Made by a program: the position numbers and the translations under genes
Shown: piece by piece, positions 1 through 11,306 of the stretch
Layout of the letters: each line of letters opens with the position of its first letter
Numbering within the stretch: the stretch's first letter is position 1
Source: Neonectria sp. B-13
Taxonomy: Eukaryota; Ascomycota; Sordariomycetes; Hypocreales; Nectriaceae
DNA length: 64,000 bases
Assembly (NCBI GenBank): GCA_002682825.1
Contig: NOKP01000002.1
Location: forward strand, 1,555,132 to 1,619,131
Reading direction: 5' to 3'
The notes under the pieces: generated by a model
Database searches by the model: none
Told to the model about the DNA's origin: nothing
Seen by the model: the letters and a program-made list of their open reading frames with translations, nothing else

Positions 1-1168
1 CGTTGTCACAAAGTTTGGTGGACAGTATACATCTTGGAGCGTACCTTCTCATCGACAATGGGTGTTCCAATGTCCGTCCACGAAGAGGACATTACTACGC
101 CCATGCCCGACCGGGATGGCACCCAGAACGATACCTCCCTATACATCCACGTCAGAATCTCAGGACTCATCTTCCAGGTCATCAAAAGTAAGTAGTATTT
201 CTGCTCCTGAATATTCTTGGTCTGACATTCTCCAGAGGTTTATGGTGCCGAAGGGCGATTGCAAGCGAGTTTCTTGCCGAGTGTGCGGGAGGTTCTCACT
301 AGGATAGCATCCATTTCCGGGGACCTCAATGGATGCTTTCCGCTTCCCTCCGACGATTCTGGAGCAGGAATATCACGTGCAGCAGCACATTTGCACCTTG
401 TCTATCATCAGGTATGCTCGAAAAATGACCCATCAAACAAGAATTTGCTAACTTCTTAGGCTATCTTACTTACCATGTACCCCCTGTTATTGTATCTTGT
501 CCAGGCCCGCTTACGGGAGGGAATCCGGGATCCTATAGCGTCAAGATCATTTTCTGAAACCACTCAAGCTTTGTTGAAAAGCTGCGCTGAATCATGTAAC
601 ACTATGATTAATGTTCTCAGCGCTCTTCGAAAAGAAGGGATTTTAGGTGTGTATCAATATTCGATTTCTCGACGCCAAGGCTTACTTGTGTCTAGAATGC
701 TCTCTGCCGTTTGATCTAGAGCGGATATTTTCTGCTGCCTTCGTCTTGAAGATGCTTCGCTTCCTTATCCCCAAGCTCAAGTATTATAGAGCACTACGGA
801 GCGAATCAAACCTGCTTCTTGATGACCTTATCGACCGAGGAAGCATACCAGCGCGATTCCGAAAGTCCGAGCTAGAGTCGTTGGAGGTAATGATTCAGAC
901 ATGGACGGAGGAAGAGCCAGATCCTGCTCAAGAACAGCCCTCACAAGAAAATCAAGAAGCCCAGCAGGCTCCTTCTGCTCCGAGCTCCGAGGTGCAGCAG
1001 GTTGATGGAAGTTTTCAGGGCAACTTCACGGATCCCTATGGGATGTCTCCTGGCCATCTTTTGTCTCTGGTGGAGATGGTAGATGTCCAAGAAGGGAACG
1101 TGGACTCTGACATGGCATGGATGGATGCGTGGTTATGGGAAAACCCTGAAGAGCTCCCACAAGTATGA
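1..1168 (+). CDS. Fungal transcription factor, C-terminal part (5' truncated by window)
   Basis: Frame 1 is open from the first base, so the start and any Zn2Cys6 DNA-binding domain lie outside the window. Four exons splice in phase: 1-187, 236-411, 460-646 and 696-1168. The first exon reads RCHKVWWTVYILERTFSS and then GVPMSVHEEDI. This is the conserved core of the fungal-specific transcription factor domain (middle homology region), where the W-x-x-Y/x-x-D/E-R segment and the following G-x-P block are typical. The C-terminus is glutamine- and proline-rich (about 1-1.1 kb), then acidic with tryptophans (MAWMDAWLWENPEELP), like an activation region. The target genes are unknown. The next gene, a dead transporter, is convergent with it. 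The family is fairly sure; the role is not known. Confidence 0.85.
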
Positions 1169-1532
1169 CTCGGAGTATACTAAGGCTGAGGATAGTTTAA
1201 CAAAGCCTCACTAAACCGCGGTCGACCCGACCTTTCGTTAGACTTTTGTATATGCTTGTGACTCGGGTTCAAGCCATCTGCAGTTCAGGATTCTCAGACT
1301 TCAATGACTGTTATGGGGAACTTTCTGCTCGACTGAACATGAACATACAGCTCCCATCCTCTGACAAATCGGGCTGAGTTCTTTGTACCGCCCCTTAAAC
1401 GAGTTGAATGGAACTGTTTTTGGAACGTTTAGAGCTTTGAATTATTCGAGGAGGCAAACAATGTATTGTGACTTCTAATGGAGACCATTAGGCCAAGCGT
1501 GCTATCTCTATGATGATTGAAGAACCCGATAC
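1169..1532. other. Intergenic, convergent 3' regions
   Basis: This short gap lies between the ends of the transcription factor and the converging transporter pseudogene. Nothing is recognisable beyond presumed 3' untranslated sequence. Confidence 0.5.
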
Positions 1533-3210
1533 CTAGCTTAAGTACTTGAGAAACAACGTCCAGACCGTCGCAATCATGGCCGCCAATGCCGAAAGAGTGT
1601 AGATGGTCCATGGCTTCGCCACCCGTCTCTTGATGAGTGGATCGCTATCACGGTCTTGAATATCCCCCTCACACCTCTCTCGCTCTTTTCGAGTCATCGT
1701 TATTCCTCTGCCAAGCGTCTTGTGGTCCACAAAGACACAGAACAAACCGACAAAGAACCCGACTGCTTTGATGCATGACGATACTGTCAACACTCTACTG
1801 TAGCCCATAGCTTCGGTCCCATCCTGGACAACTCCATAGACGATTTCCATCTAAGCAAAGGGTTAGCAAGAGAGAAAAGGCACAGCCCAAAGGAATACTT
1901 ACAATAGTCGCACCCGAGTTGTTGAAAGCTCCCCAAACACCAAACGCACTACCCAGCTTATCCTGAACTACCACGAGCAGAGGAATGCTGACATTGAGAG
2001 GCATTCCTTTGATTAGTCCGGCAATTGACTGGAACACCAGTGCCACAAGCGGGTATGCGTTTGTGAACCCGATCAATTAATTGGCAAGGATGTAAACCAA
2101 GGGAGCCAGAGCAACCAAATGAAACCGGTGCCCATATCTGTCAATCAGCCATCCAATGATAGGAGCCGAAAATCCTGATGATTTCCTGGCCTGTTGTTAA
2201 GAAGCCTGCTGTCTGCTCTGTGTATCCTTTCATCCGGATCATGTCAGCAGCCGAAACACCAAATCCATTGGCACCACCACTTTGAAGGATGTGGGTGCCG
2301 GATAGCATGAGGTATTGCCGGGGTAGATGAAGCAACGAGTCCCAAGACCATATACGCTTGACGTTAAATCCATGGCTCTTAGCAACGGCTTTGGCCCGGC
2401 AGAGGTCAGGCGATGCTCCTTGGGAATCCAAGTTCGCTCGAAGATGACATATGTGACGTTGGTAGCCATACTGGCAAAGCAGAAAAAGGACGGGACCCAA
2501 AAGGTCCAGCCGTACCAGCCGGTACCGATCTTATTGGAATAGCAACCATGCCTGCTACGAGACCAACAGTACTGGAAAGCGCGTTTTCCAGGCCGAAGGC
2601 GAAGGCTAGACCACCAGCGCCGAACCAATGATAAATGAACTGTAGACGTCGAGTTAGTTTAGTGTGCGATTTGCGAACAACGCCGTACAGGAAAAGACAA
2701 TTGGTTATGTACCTTCTGCTGTGCCTGATCAATAATGGCAATACCGAACCCCACCACGATATGACCTGCAACCAACACTCTCCAAGCAGCGACATGAATT
2801 GCGGCGGCAGAAATCACAGAGCCGAAGAAGATGATAACCGTGCAGCATATCGTGATAGGGTTAGGGCCCCACCAGTCCAGAATCATTCCTCCCATAATAG
2901 GGAAGATGGAGTTGATAAAGGAGTCAGCGCTGGCAGTGACTCCAAACTGAGCATTGGTGATGTTCAGTTCCTAGCGCAATATATTTTTCAACGGGACAAG
3001 ACTGGCATTGGTCCAGTTGTTTCCGATGGGGAATGCAATGACACAAGCCAGGGCGATCCACTTGTAAGTCCAAGGGAAGGGCTTAGTAACTGGCACTTCA
3101 TCAGTCCTCGTGTCTGTCGGGTTATTTTCGTCGTCACTCGGAGACCCAGCCACAAGAACAACGGGATTCTTCTCATCCTCGAGGACTTTTTAAGGCGGTT
3201 CCTTCGCCAT
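1533..3210 (-). pseudogene. MFS transporter pseudogene (MFSD1-like)
   Basis: Reading from ATG at 3210 toward 1533 gives a recognisable major facilitator protein in pieces. The pieces are an N-terminal tail, a first helix (KWIALACVIAFPIGNNW), then LNITNAQFGVTASADSF and GGMILDWWGPNPI. An intron at about 2640-2710 separates these from FIYHWFGAGGLAFAFGLENA. The order and motifs resemble fungal relatives of the lysosomal dipeptide transporter MFSD1. The frame is broken by a TAA about seven codons in, a TAG between the first helix and the LNITNAQFG segment, and a TAA near 2077. At least two frame changes occur, near 2540 and near 2170-2300. A last exon below 1850 carries a terminal helix and a charged tail. 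With this many lesions it cannot make a full transporter. It lies convergent to the transcription factor gene. The family assignment is by motif memory only. Confidence 0.8.
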
Positions 3211-4221
3211 GGCTTAGTCTGTAAAGATGGTAAGCGAGAGAAAGAAGGTTAGCCATCAGGTCAACAGGCCTTAAACTCCTCCCTCACGTCATGGTCTTTA
3301 TAACTTGCAAATGAATAAACATTGCCAAGTCAACCTGTTCACAATTTCGCGCAGTTACAGGGCTGTGGCGGCCGACTCAACCTGATCAGTCTCTTTATTC
3401 TTATAAAACCGGGACGGCTTACTACGAACCATTCGTCGATTACGTGGGATAGCCCAGATTGGCAATGATTGCTGAGTTCCCACAAGAAATGCACCACGTG
3501 GTGGCGTGGCAGTCGCGGGCGGAGGGTTCGATTGGAGCGGTTCGTACCGAGTTCCCTCTGCCAAGATTGCTAAGAGAATATGCTGAAGTAGCGAGGGCAG
3601 CCCTATTGATTTGACCCTCGATAAACCCTTGCTTTGCGGAGCAAAAGATGGCAAGGTGGCAACTACAAGCGGTTCACCATGAGCTTAACCAACAACAGTT
3701 AAATGCGCATCATGTGGGCTACTTCTAGTCATTGCTAGTCAATCAGATAAAAAAGCGAAGTGCCTGGCACCTTAACTCGAGGAACGGACGCACTGCGCAC
3801 GGCATTGACACTTGCGAAGGTTCGGGCGGTTTGTCCGAGACCAACATTTTAGTTGAGAGTAGCCTAAGAGGGGATACTTCAAAGATCCTTTGAACTCAGA
3901 AGCTTCCTTCGACACTGAAACAAAGCCAATTACTTACTGCTCAACGAAGAGGAGATTCTTCCCCATGGCCTGTCGTGGGAGTCCTCGGGGCGAGAGTGGA
4001 TGTCTCCATGAGCCAAGCCGCTTATTCTTCCTCGTTTAACAAGTTCTGGGGCATCTGAAAGATAACGATCAACCACCATCACGCATTCAAGGAGGGCTGA
4101 TTGAAGTGCATGATAGATAAAATCGTCAGCATATTGAAACCCCCCCTCCGCTAATGGAGAAGTTGAGTTTTTCTATACGCCACGAGTCAAAGGTTCTCCC
4201 TGCTGAATCTTCTCTGTGTTA
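3211..4221. other. Intergenic, no supported gene
   Basis: This is the former promoter of the dead transporter plus the sequence beyond the ARG1-like relic. Only short open frames without family features occur. Nothing further was recognised. Confidence 0.5.
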
Positions 4222-5290
4222 TTACTTCTCGAGCCTGATCTCTTGGATTGCAATAGATCCGCTCGTGTCCTTGGGACTAGATCTCTCTGGGGTGTTCGTG
4301 GAAGTCTTGAGCTCCGAGTAGGTTGCTCGTCGCTAGATCGGCGAGGACATAAGCCTCACCCTTGTACACCATCATGCTGATCCTTCCTTCTACATGGCGC
4401 TGGCCTCGACGATGCTGTTCTCTGGCAGTTTTCTCTCCGAGCTGAAGTACATGCCTATCTAGGTCAGTATGCCGCAAGAGAGTGGAAAAAGACACCATGC
4501 GCTTTTAGAGGGACTGAGACCACCCATGCGAGATATAGGAACAGATGGACGTCACTTTAGAGACAAAGACGAACCCCTCAATATCTATGTGAGCAAGCCT
4601 CAGTAGGGTCATTGCGGGGATTTGTAGCTGTAATCAGTGAAGTCAGTGTGAAGGCCTAAAAATAAGCCCGGCTTGTCGAGATCGATAGGGTGGATGTGTG
4701 CTTGTGTGAACAACTGGAGTACGGCGTTAGGAGGAACCTCTCCAAAGGAATGACACCCTGAGCTTTCAAGTAAGGAAAAGAAAGAAGACTGACCAGCCGT
4801 GGCTCTTGAGCCCAATAAACCGACTCAACGATGTCGGTTCTACCCACCCAATTCCGCCCAGCCACTTGGTTGAGAGCCTTGAAAACCTTTAGCGAACCAG
4901 TCACAGCCTAACTGCCAACTTACAACTTGACGGAAATGCCTTTTTTAAACCAAATTGAGGGCTTGGTAGGCTCATCAGGGACTTCGAAAGGATTTGCATA
5001 AAGATCAGCTGCCTACTCTTTTCTGGATTATTAAAGACGAGCACGCACAGACTGTTCTGGTCCAAATCTCCTTGTGAGCAGGGAGTCTGGCTGTTCAAGT
5101 ATGCCGGACTCATATGAATAATGCTCCAGCTTTGTCTGTGTATGGTGTTAAAGAATCATCATCAAACAATTAACCCTTACATGCCGTCCATGGGCCATGG
5201 GGCATTTGGAGACGAGGACAGCGGGATGCCGTTTTCAGCCGCAAACTTCAGGAGATCTGCACGGCCCTTATGACCGGTCAGCAACTTCTT
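4222..5290 (-). pseudogene. Argininosuccinate synthase relic
   Basis: Fragments in all three minus-strand frames, in the right order, match argininosuccinate synthase, which joins citrulline and aspartate in arginine synthesis. From about 5290 downward they are: HKGRADLLKFAAENGIPLSS with a following PWPMDG; after a likely intron, SYESGILEQP near 5115; then KKGISVKL; VTGSLKVFKALNQVAGRN followed by VGRTDIVES near 4850-4900 (active enzymes read GxGRIDIVE); RISMMVYKGEAYVL near 4385; and PKDTSGSIAIQEIRLEK ending at TAA 4222. Stops lie between fragments (two around 4910-4925) and the frame shifts several times. The N-terminal ATP-binding region was not found with confidence. The order and spacing make chance unlikely. 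It is probably a decayed extra copy, since the pathway gene is normally single-copy and essential for arginine prototrophy. Confidence 0.8.
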
Positions 5291-5846
5291 GAGAATGCGA
5301 GTTCCCAAAACATTGGGAACATTTGAGGCAAAGAGACTGACTAGAACAAGTTGAAGAACTTGGGCTGCGGGACGGCCCCCTTGCAGGACTTTTCAAGGTG
5401 TTGCATGAATGCATACTTCGTACGAGGCCGAACAGCCTGGGTAGTGAGCGCAGCAACAAGGCGATTTGTCACCAGACTGAGCACCCATCCCTACTCCTGG
5501 CAACGGTACGAGTAACACCAGCACAGCTAAGGAACAATAGGTCACGTTAAGAATAAGGCTTGTAGTTCCAGACATTAAGGCTGTTCGAAAGGGGCCGATG
5601 GAACGACCTTCTCCTACCTTGATAAACTAAGGAAACTGGAAAGGCGCACAATGATTTCAAAATCGTACTATGATACTTGTCCCTTGGCCATGAACGGGAC
5701 TCCATTGGGAAATTAGCACCACAGGTCTGACCGTTTTCTCCTCCTACCTGTTCTCCCTTTCTATCCCATTAGCCTGCAGGTATCCAAGTTTCCCCTTCAA
5801 GCATCTCATACCCATCTTCACTCTCGTCTTCATCCCCACTCTCATC
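5291..5846. other. Intergenic, possible 5' remains of the ARG1-like relic
   Basis: Short minus-strand open frames are present, but none could be aligned by eye to the N-terminal half of argininosuccinate synthase. Otherwise this is the 3' flank of the Clr5-ankyrin gene. Confidence 0.4.
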
Positions 5847-8800
5847 CTAGCATTCACTGTCGTACCCGCCTCCGCTATTGTTTTCCTCGTTGATTTCGTC
5901 CTCGTAATATCCGTTCGATTCCATATATTTCCTCCAATCATCCTCTTGTAAAATGTTTCCATTGTTGAACAGTTCTTCGTCTTCTTCTACCCAGTCTCGA
6001 TGGCCCCGTAGAAGTTCTGCCGCAGCGTGATACCCCCGCGTAGTTGCTCGCTTCACTGCTTTGACATACTGGCGGCGCCCGATACCTGTTGCAAAATCGC
6101 CGTGGTGGAGCAGAAAGTCGAGCATGTCGATCCTCCCGTATTCTGCAGCTCCTTCTATCGCGGTCCTACCATCTCGTAGCGATGGCATGGCATTGACTTG
6201 TGCACCAAGATCAACCAAAAGCTTCGCTAGTCCCAAATGGCCCTTGATAGCAACCAACTGCAGTGCTGTGCCGCCGGCATCGTTCGCTGGTGGGGCATTG
6301 ACCTCGGCCCCCGCTTTCAGTAGGCAGTCCATGATGTCCAAGTCTCCGACCTCGACAGCCAGCTGAAGAGGTGAGCGGCTGCCCCAAAAACCCTGGTAGT
6401 GCTCGTTGACATCTGCGCCAGCCTCTAAAAGTAGGACCACTAAAGCCTTATTGTGAGATTCGATTGCGTCAATCAACGGGCTGCGTAGACGGGGGCCACC
6501 TTGGTACGGGAAATCGTCACTAAGTCGTTGGTTGCTGTCGAGCAGATCCTGCACCATTGAGATATTGTTCTGAGTAGCAAGAAACCAAGTGAGCCTATCG
6601 GCTTGGTAGCCCCTTTGTAGAAGGTCGCGCCATGCCCCGATAACCTCATTGCTGTCAACCGCTAGAGCCAGTGGGCTTCCCTTGAGACAGTTGTCGTTAC
6701 GCCAGAATGGCCTATACGAGTCTAAGTCTGGCACCAAACCTCCATAGTAATCCGCGGAAAAGCGTAATATAGCGACATTGGAGTGTGGCATACATCCGAG
6801 AAGTTTTCGTAAAATAGTCAAATCCTCCCATCTTGTAGCCAAGCCTATGGCTGTCGCTTCGAGAACATTTGACTGCGCTTGAACAGGACGGTTAGCAAGC
6901 AGTCGTTCGACAACCGAGTCCATTTTATGCATGACTGCAGCACACAAAGATCCTGCATCGTAGACATCAGGGTGTGCTTCGAACAAGTGGTCGACGAAGC
7001 GAGGGGTTTCCGATAGAATAGCCGCTTCGAGAGCAGTCATCCCAGTGTTGTCGGTTTCTGTCAGACTTCCACCGTGACTCAACAACAACTTCGCAAGATC
7101 CCAGTTGCCACGACGAATCGCTTGGACTACTTCCCCGCCATGAAGCGTCGCCCCTTTTTCGAAGAGCAGGGTTGCAAAGGTTAAACCCAGGTCTGGATCC
7201 AACCGATATGAGGATATGGCTTGGAGCCCAGTATTCCCTTGTGGTCCCATCTGATTCGGATTACCGCCCGCAGCTAAGGCAGCCGAGAGTAACTCAGCGT
7301 GCCGATGCTCGCTGGCGACAACAACTTCGCATCCTGTCAATCTAGCACCGGCTTGAACCAACTTCGCTGCGCAATCGAGGTGCCCGGAGCGACAAGAAAC
7401 TTCGTTGTAACTGAATGTTGCAACAAGTAGGTCTAAGGGTGTCTGGTGATAAGGCTGCCAGAAGATCTCGGGGAAGTACCGTAGGGTATGCTCTTTGCGA
7501 CCGTCGCCAATTACCGGGAGATCATTGGTATTGGCTCCATTGTTAAGTAACCATTGCACAATGTCAGTATGCCCTTGGTAACATGCTAGGTGCAGCGGGG
7601 AAATGTATCCCGTGATTGAAGCGTGTGAGTCGTACAGCTGAAAGAGTAACTGGCAGGTACTTAGATGGCCGTTGCTCGTTGCGGCATGTAATGGCGTGAT
7701 GCCGAAGTGATTGGCAAAGTTGATGGTCGAGGAGGTAGTAGATTGGATGTCATAGAGAAAGCGAATAGTCTCATCCTTCGCAGCAGCAGCAGCAGATATA
7801 AGCACGTCCGCTGTAATGAAATTTGCCACTGGGTTCGACGGATATTCAGAAGCGAGAAGTAGAAGAACAAATTCTGTCGCCTCTTTCCCGACCGCAGCAG
7901 CTGCACTCAGAGCTGTTTCCTCATACAAGAAGCCACTCGGAGGGTTGCATGAGCCACAAAGACTAGCCCCATGCTTCAGAATGGAAAGCGCAAGTTCTGG
8001 ATTCGACTTGGCGATCGCTAGACGCAGGGCACGGTCTAAGTTCCTTGAAGCGCCACGTGTCAAGAGAAGCTGGGCGATGCGTGAAGCCACAGCATCATAG
8101 TAATTGCCATCCCTCGATAGTGTGAGCTCTAGTGGTGATAGGGAATTTGAATCTGTGAGAGAGTTGACATCGGCATCTTTGTCCAGAAGGTGCTCAATGA
8201 GGTCCAGGTTCCAGCTTTGTGACGCAGCTTGGAGTGGCGTTACTAGATCGCCATGGAGCATCACTATGGTGTCTGGGCTCTGACCTACAGCCAAAAGCCA
8301 TTTCACTATCACCATAGCATGTTCAGCTTGCCGCTTAGTATTGTCGGGGTTGTTGCCAGAGGTTAGCCAATAAATGGCTGTGGAGAAGAGGTTGTCCATG
8401 AACCCACGCACTGTGGTGTCCCGGAGTCTCCAAAGGTCAACCTGGAGATTCAAAATTCCACATTCTCGGAGCAGATTGACGGTTTCTATCCAATGATCTG
8501 TATCGTATAGATCATGGAGATTGTTAGAAATTCTGAAAATGATCATTGCCATGATTTCAGAGAGGCACTCTTGGCTTGGTCCACGAAGGAGAGCGTGAGC
8601 ACGTTGCAAGTTCTCCCCTGGGTGGAATTCGGGCATTGATTTCCCGAGGACAGCTGCCAGCCTGGAGATCTGAGGCGGTGCATCGGTCGATTGAAGTTGT
8701 AGGTCTAGAGCACCGATTGTAGAAGCAAGGTATCTAGAGCGTGCTGATTGAAGGACCTCGATGATGCCAGCTTCCAGATCACCTACCCAGTCGCTGTTGG

Positions 8801-9473
8801 AGATCACTTCGGTCATAGAGAATTAGCTATTCATTCAGTCTATCTGGGTTTGGGGACTCACAGGAACTGAAATGCGTGGCTTGGAATTTGAACCATGGCA
8901 AAGTGCTTGGCCATTTGTCAAATTCCATTGGCAGTGGCTGTGGAGTGCAGACGACAACATTTATGTTGGATGGAGATGAGAGTAAAGGACTCGGTGCTAC
9001 TCGGCATGTTAACTTTTAGTAGGGTAGAGGAATAAGGGGATGACGGAGAAACTTACGTGGACTTGCAGGGTGACTCGAAATTGTCATGTCACGATGGCGG
9101 TTTGTTTCTTTCTCGATTGTCGACAGCTTCAGGGGCTTTCCGCAGTAGATGACTAAACTGTCTTTCCCTTCTCTTTTGCGCTCGGAGATTTTGCGACCAA
9201 TGATCACCCAAGTCTTTTTGTCGACATTTCTTCGAAACTTCCACTTTTTCAGCTTGTATTCTAACTGTCCTTCTCTGGAAGAAGACGGTCAGTCTAATCA
9301 TATCGCCACTGAGATGTGAGCCATTGAGATACTTACGTGACGACGAGGCCTAGATTTTCAGCTTCAGTTACTAGCTTGGCTAGAGGCATCTCTTCACCGA
9401 GATAGAGGCGACGGATCGTGGCCTTATATCGTAGCCACTCCGCTTTGGTGGGCTTAGATCGGGGGGGCCTCAT
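5847..9473 (-). CDS. Clr5-domain ankyrin repeat protein, 1,149 aa
   Basis: Four exons splice in phase: 9337-9473, 9057-9274, 8862-8996 and 5847-8806. The last intron ends inside what would otherwise look like a start codon at 8816. The first two exons encode a Clr5 domain, a fungal N-terminal domain named after fission yeast Clr5: WLRYKATIRRLYLGEEM, LEYKLKKWKFRRN and KKTWVIIGRKI. Exon 3 has the LPWFKFQATHF-type linker common in these proteins. Residues from about 350 to 1,100 are ankyrin repeats with many TPLQAA, GADVN and LLEAGADVN-like units. The tail is very acidic (DEEL, NEENN). Such proteins are thought to be nuclear or regulatory, and many belong to expanded families in filamentous fungi. 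The frame is intact although its neighbours are decayed. Partner and function are unknown. Confidence 0.88.
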
Positions 9474-9683
9474 TACGCGAAGGGTAACGACAAAGAACCA
9501 GGGAGCCAGACAGTTGAAGAAGGCTCTCTTTTATCAAGGGCAGGAATGAGATGGGAGGAAAAGTGGTGAATTTGAAGAAAAGGAGAAATGCTGAGAATGG
9601 TGGGAGGGCGGAACTTATATGTTGGTTGTTGTACAACCTGAATGAAGGCTGTGCTGTGCGGCTGTATTTGCGATTGGCCGATG

Positions 9684-10085
9684 CCAGAATCTGAATCCAG
9701 CTGGCTGACATGCGACTTGGGTGTCTCTCCATGCCCTGTGAGTGGCTGTATCCAGAATCTGAAAAGCACAAACTCGGTGTGGAGCATCTCGGCGTGTGAG
9801 GTACAGTTTCTGCCTTGCCAGGCTCTGAACCAGACCAGGCTGGCTGCATGCTCAGCCCCCGTTCTGCGATGTGAGTGGCCATGCCAGAATCTGAAGTGTC
9901 TCGCTCCGTGGCCTCAACGCTTAAAGTGGCTCGGCCACGCTGCATACCTCGTGCACGGATCTAGGTACGTAGTTTCGTCTTGCCAGAATCTGAAGGGCCG
10001 TGTGCCGGCGAATGATTGGCCACTACTAGAATCGGAATGCTTCTGGCCAGGATCCAGCCTTCATCAAACGGTTCCAGAATCTGAA
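9684..10085 (-). repeat. Decayed coding repeat with S-D-S-G motif
   Basis: The 12-mer CCAGAATCTGAA (plus strand) or a close variant occurs at about 9684, 9752, 9818, 9884, 9983, 10026 and 10074. The first four copies are spaced 68, 66 and 66 bases. On the minus strand the core encodes SDSG, and downstream bases are also shared (SDSGMATH, SDSGYSHSQ, DSDSGIGQSQ). The 66-base spacing equals 22 codons, and the copies fall into two frames. It looks like the remains of a protein with a 22-residue repeat, lying just upstream of the Clr5-ankyrin gene and in the same orientation. No start or full frame survives. Confidence 0.6.
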
Positions 10086-10299
10086 TACACATTGGCAATG
10101 ACACAGCTAGTCTGCGAGGGCTGTGGCGGTGATGACTATAAGATCGTATCCAGCCCACCGGGGCCAGGAATTACATCTACCTCATTTACCTGACAGTTTT
10201 CTTGCTGCCTACTTTCATCTCGGCTTGCCGCCCCTGGACAACCCTCCCAAAGCCTACTTCCACTTGACCTCGCAAAATTCTGACGGTTGAGCCACCGCC

Positions 10300-10888
10300 A
10301 TGGTAATGACTATTGAAGCTATAGTAGCCATTGCCGCCTTGGTCGTTGCTCTCCCACCAACGGCATTCATTTTGCGCAAATGGATTCAGTGCCGGTACTT
10401 GGATCGCCAAGAATATACCTGTATGTTTCGTCGAGGCTGACAAAATTGAGAGGACACCGGACTGACATGTGAGCGTGCTGCGTAGCGCAAGAACTAGCCC
10501 ACCCACCGAGGAGTGTTATGAGTTGGACTCGATCGATTTTGACTACCTCGACAACAAGGAGAATTCTCGTCACAGATGTTGACATTCGCCTTGAAGAAGG
10601 TCAACTACTTCAACTGCTATTTTCTTCCCGCCAACCATCATGGTACAATGGCGGACCAAGAGAGTATGCAGAGACAATCAGGTTACCCGCTAAACAACTG
10701 CGAATAGAACCCTAGAGCCATGGATTACTCCCAGTTTGCTTGAACTCCTACATGCGTGTGGATGTTGCTTTACTGGCACCCAATCAGGACAAAACACAAG
10801 GGTCTCTTTCGGGAGCAGTGGTGGAGGGCAGACTAGAAGGAAGAGATGTGCTTACCAATGCATTGGAAAACGCATTGGAAGCTGTATA
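10300..10888 (+). pseudogene. Unrecognised small membrane-anchored protein, interrupted by TAG
   Basis: ATG at 10300 has a good context (CCACCGCCATGG). Exon 1 (10300-10420) encodes a hydrophobic N-terminus, EAIVAIAALVVALPPTAFIL, followed by RKWIQCR, so it is a signal anchor or single membrane helix. An intron (10421-10485) joins in phase to exon 2, which contains VTDVDIRLEEGQLLQLLF and ETIRLPAKQLRIEP before TAG at 10713-10715 (116 residues). The same frame goes on after the TAG for about 57 codons of protein-like sequence (VCLNSYMRVDVALLAPNQ, VVEGRLEGRDVLTNALENAL) to TAA at 10886-10888. The TAG therefore probably interrupts an older, longer gene. No family was recognised. It could still make the shorter product. 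Confidence 0.5.
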
Positions 10889-11306
10889 ACAAGTCGGGCC
10901 GTGGTGAGCCAAGTGATAATACAACCACTGGCGGATGGTCCCGGTCACCATGGTGGAATATGAGGGCTACTTGTCTTCCCAACCAAGTTCCGTTGCCGGG
11001 GTCTCAAATTCGACTGGAGAGTAGAAAAACGTGGGAACCCTGAAAGTAGCTCAGGGATTACGTGTTTACTATATATCATACTAGTTGGTCTAGCCCCTTC
11101 TTCATGAAGACCCAGGGCTGTTAAGATCCTTGCAAGTAAGGATCCCGACGAAGTCTTCCAGGCCCCAGTCATCCTAGTCGTCCACGATAACTGTTCTAGG
11201 TCGTCGAAGATAGGACGACTTGCTAAGTTCATCTAGAGTATGATAGAAGGTGGCAGCGTTTTGATCGAATTCATTTATTATCCCATATCATGTCTTTGTA
11301 GCCTGT
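10889..11306. other. Intergenic, nothing recognised
   Basis: This gap lies between the 3' ends of two converging damaged genes. The minus-strand open frame at 10945-11232 has no family features. Confidence 0.45.
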
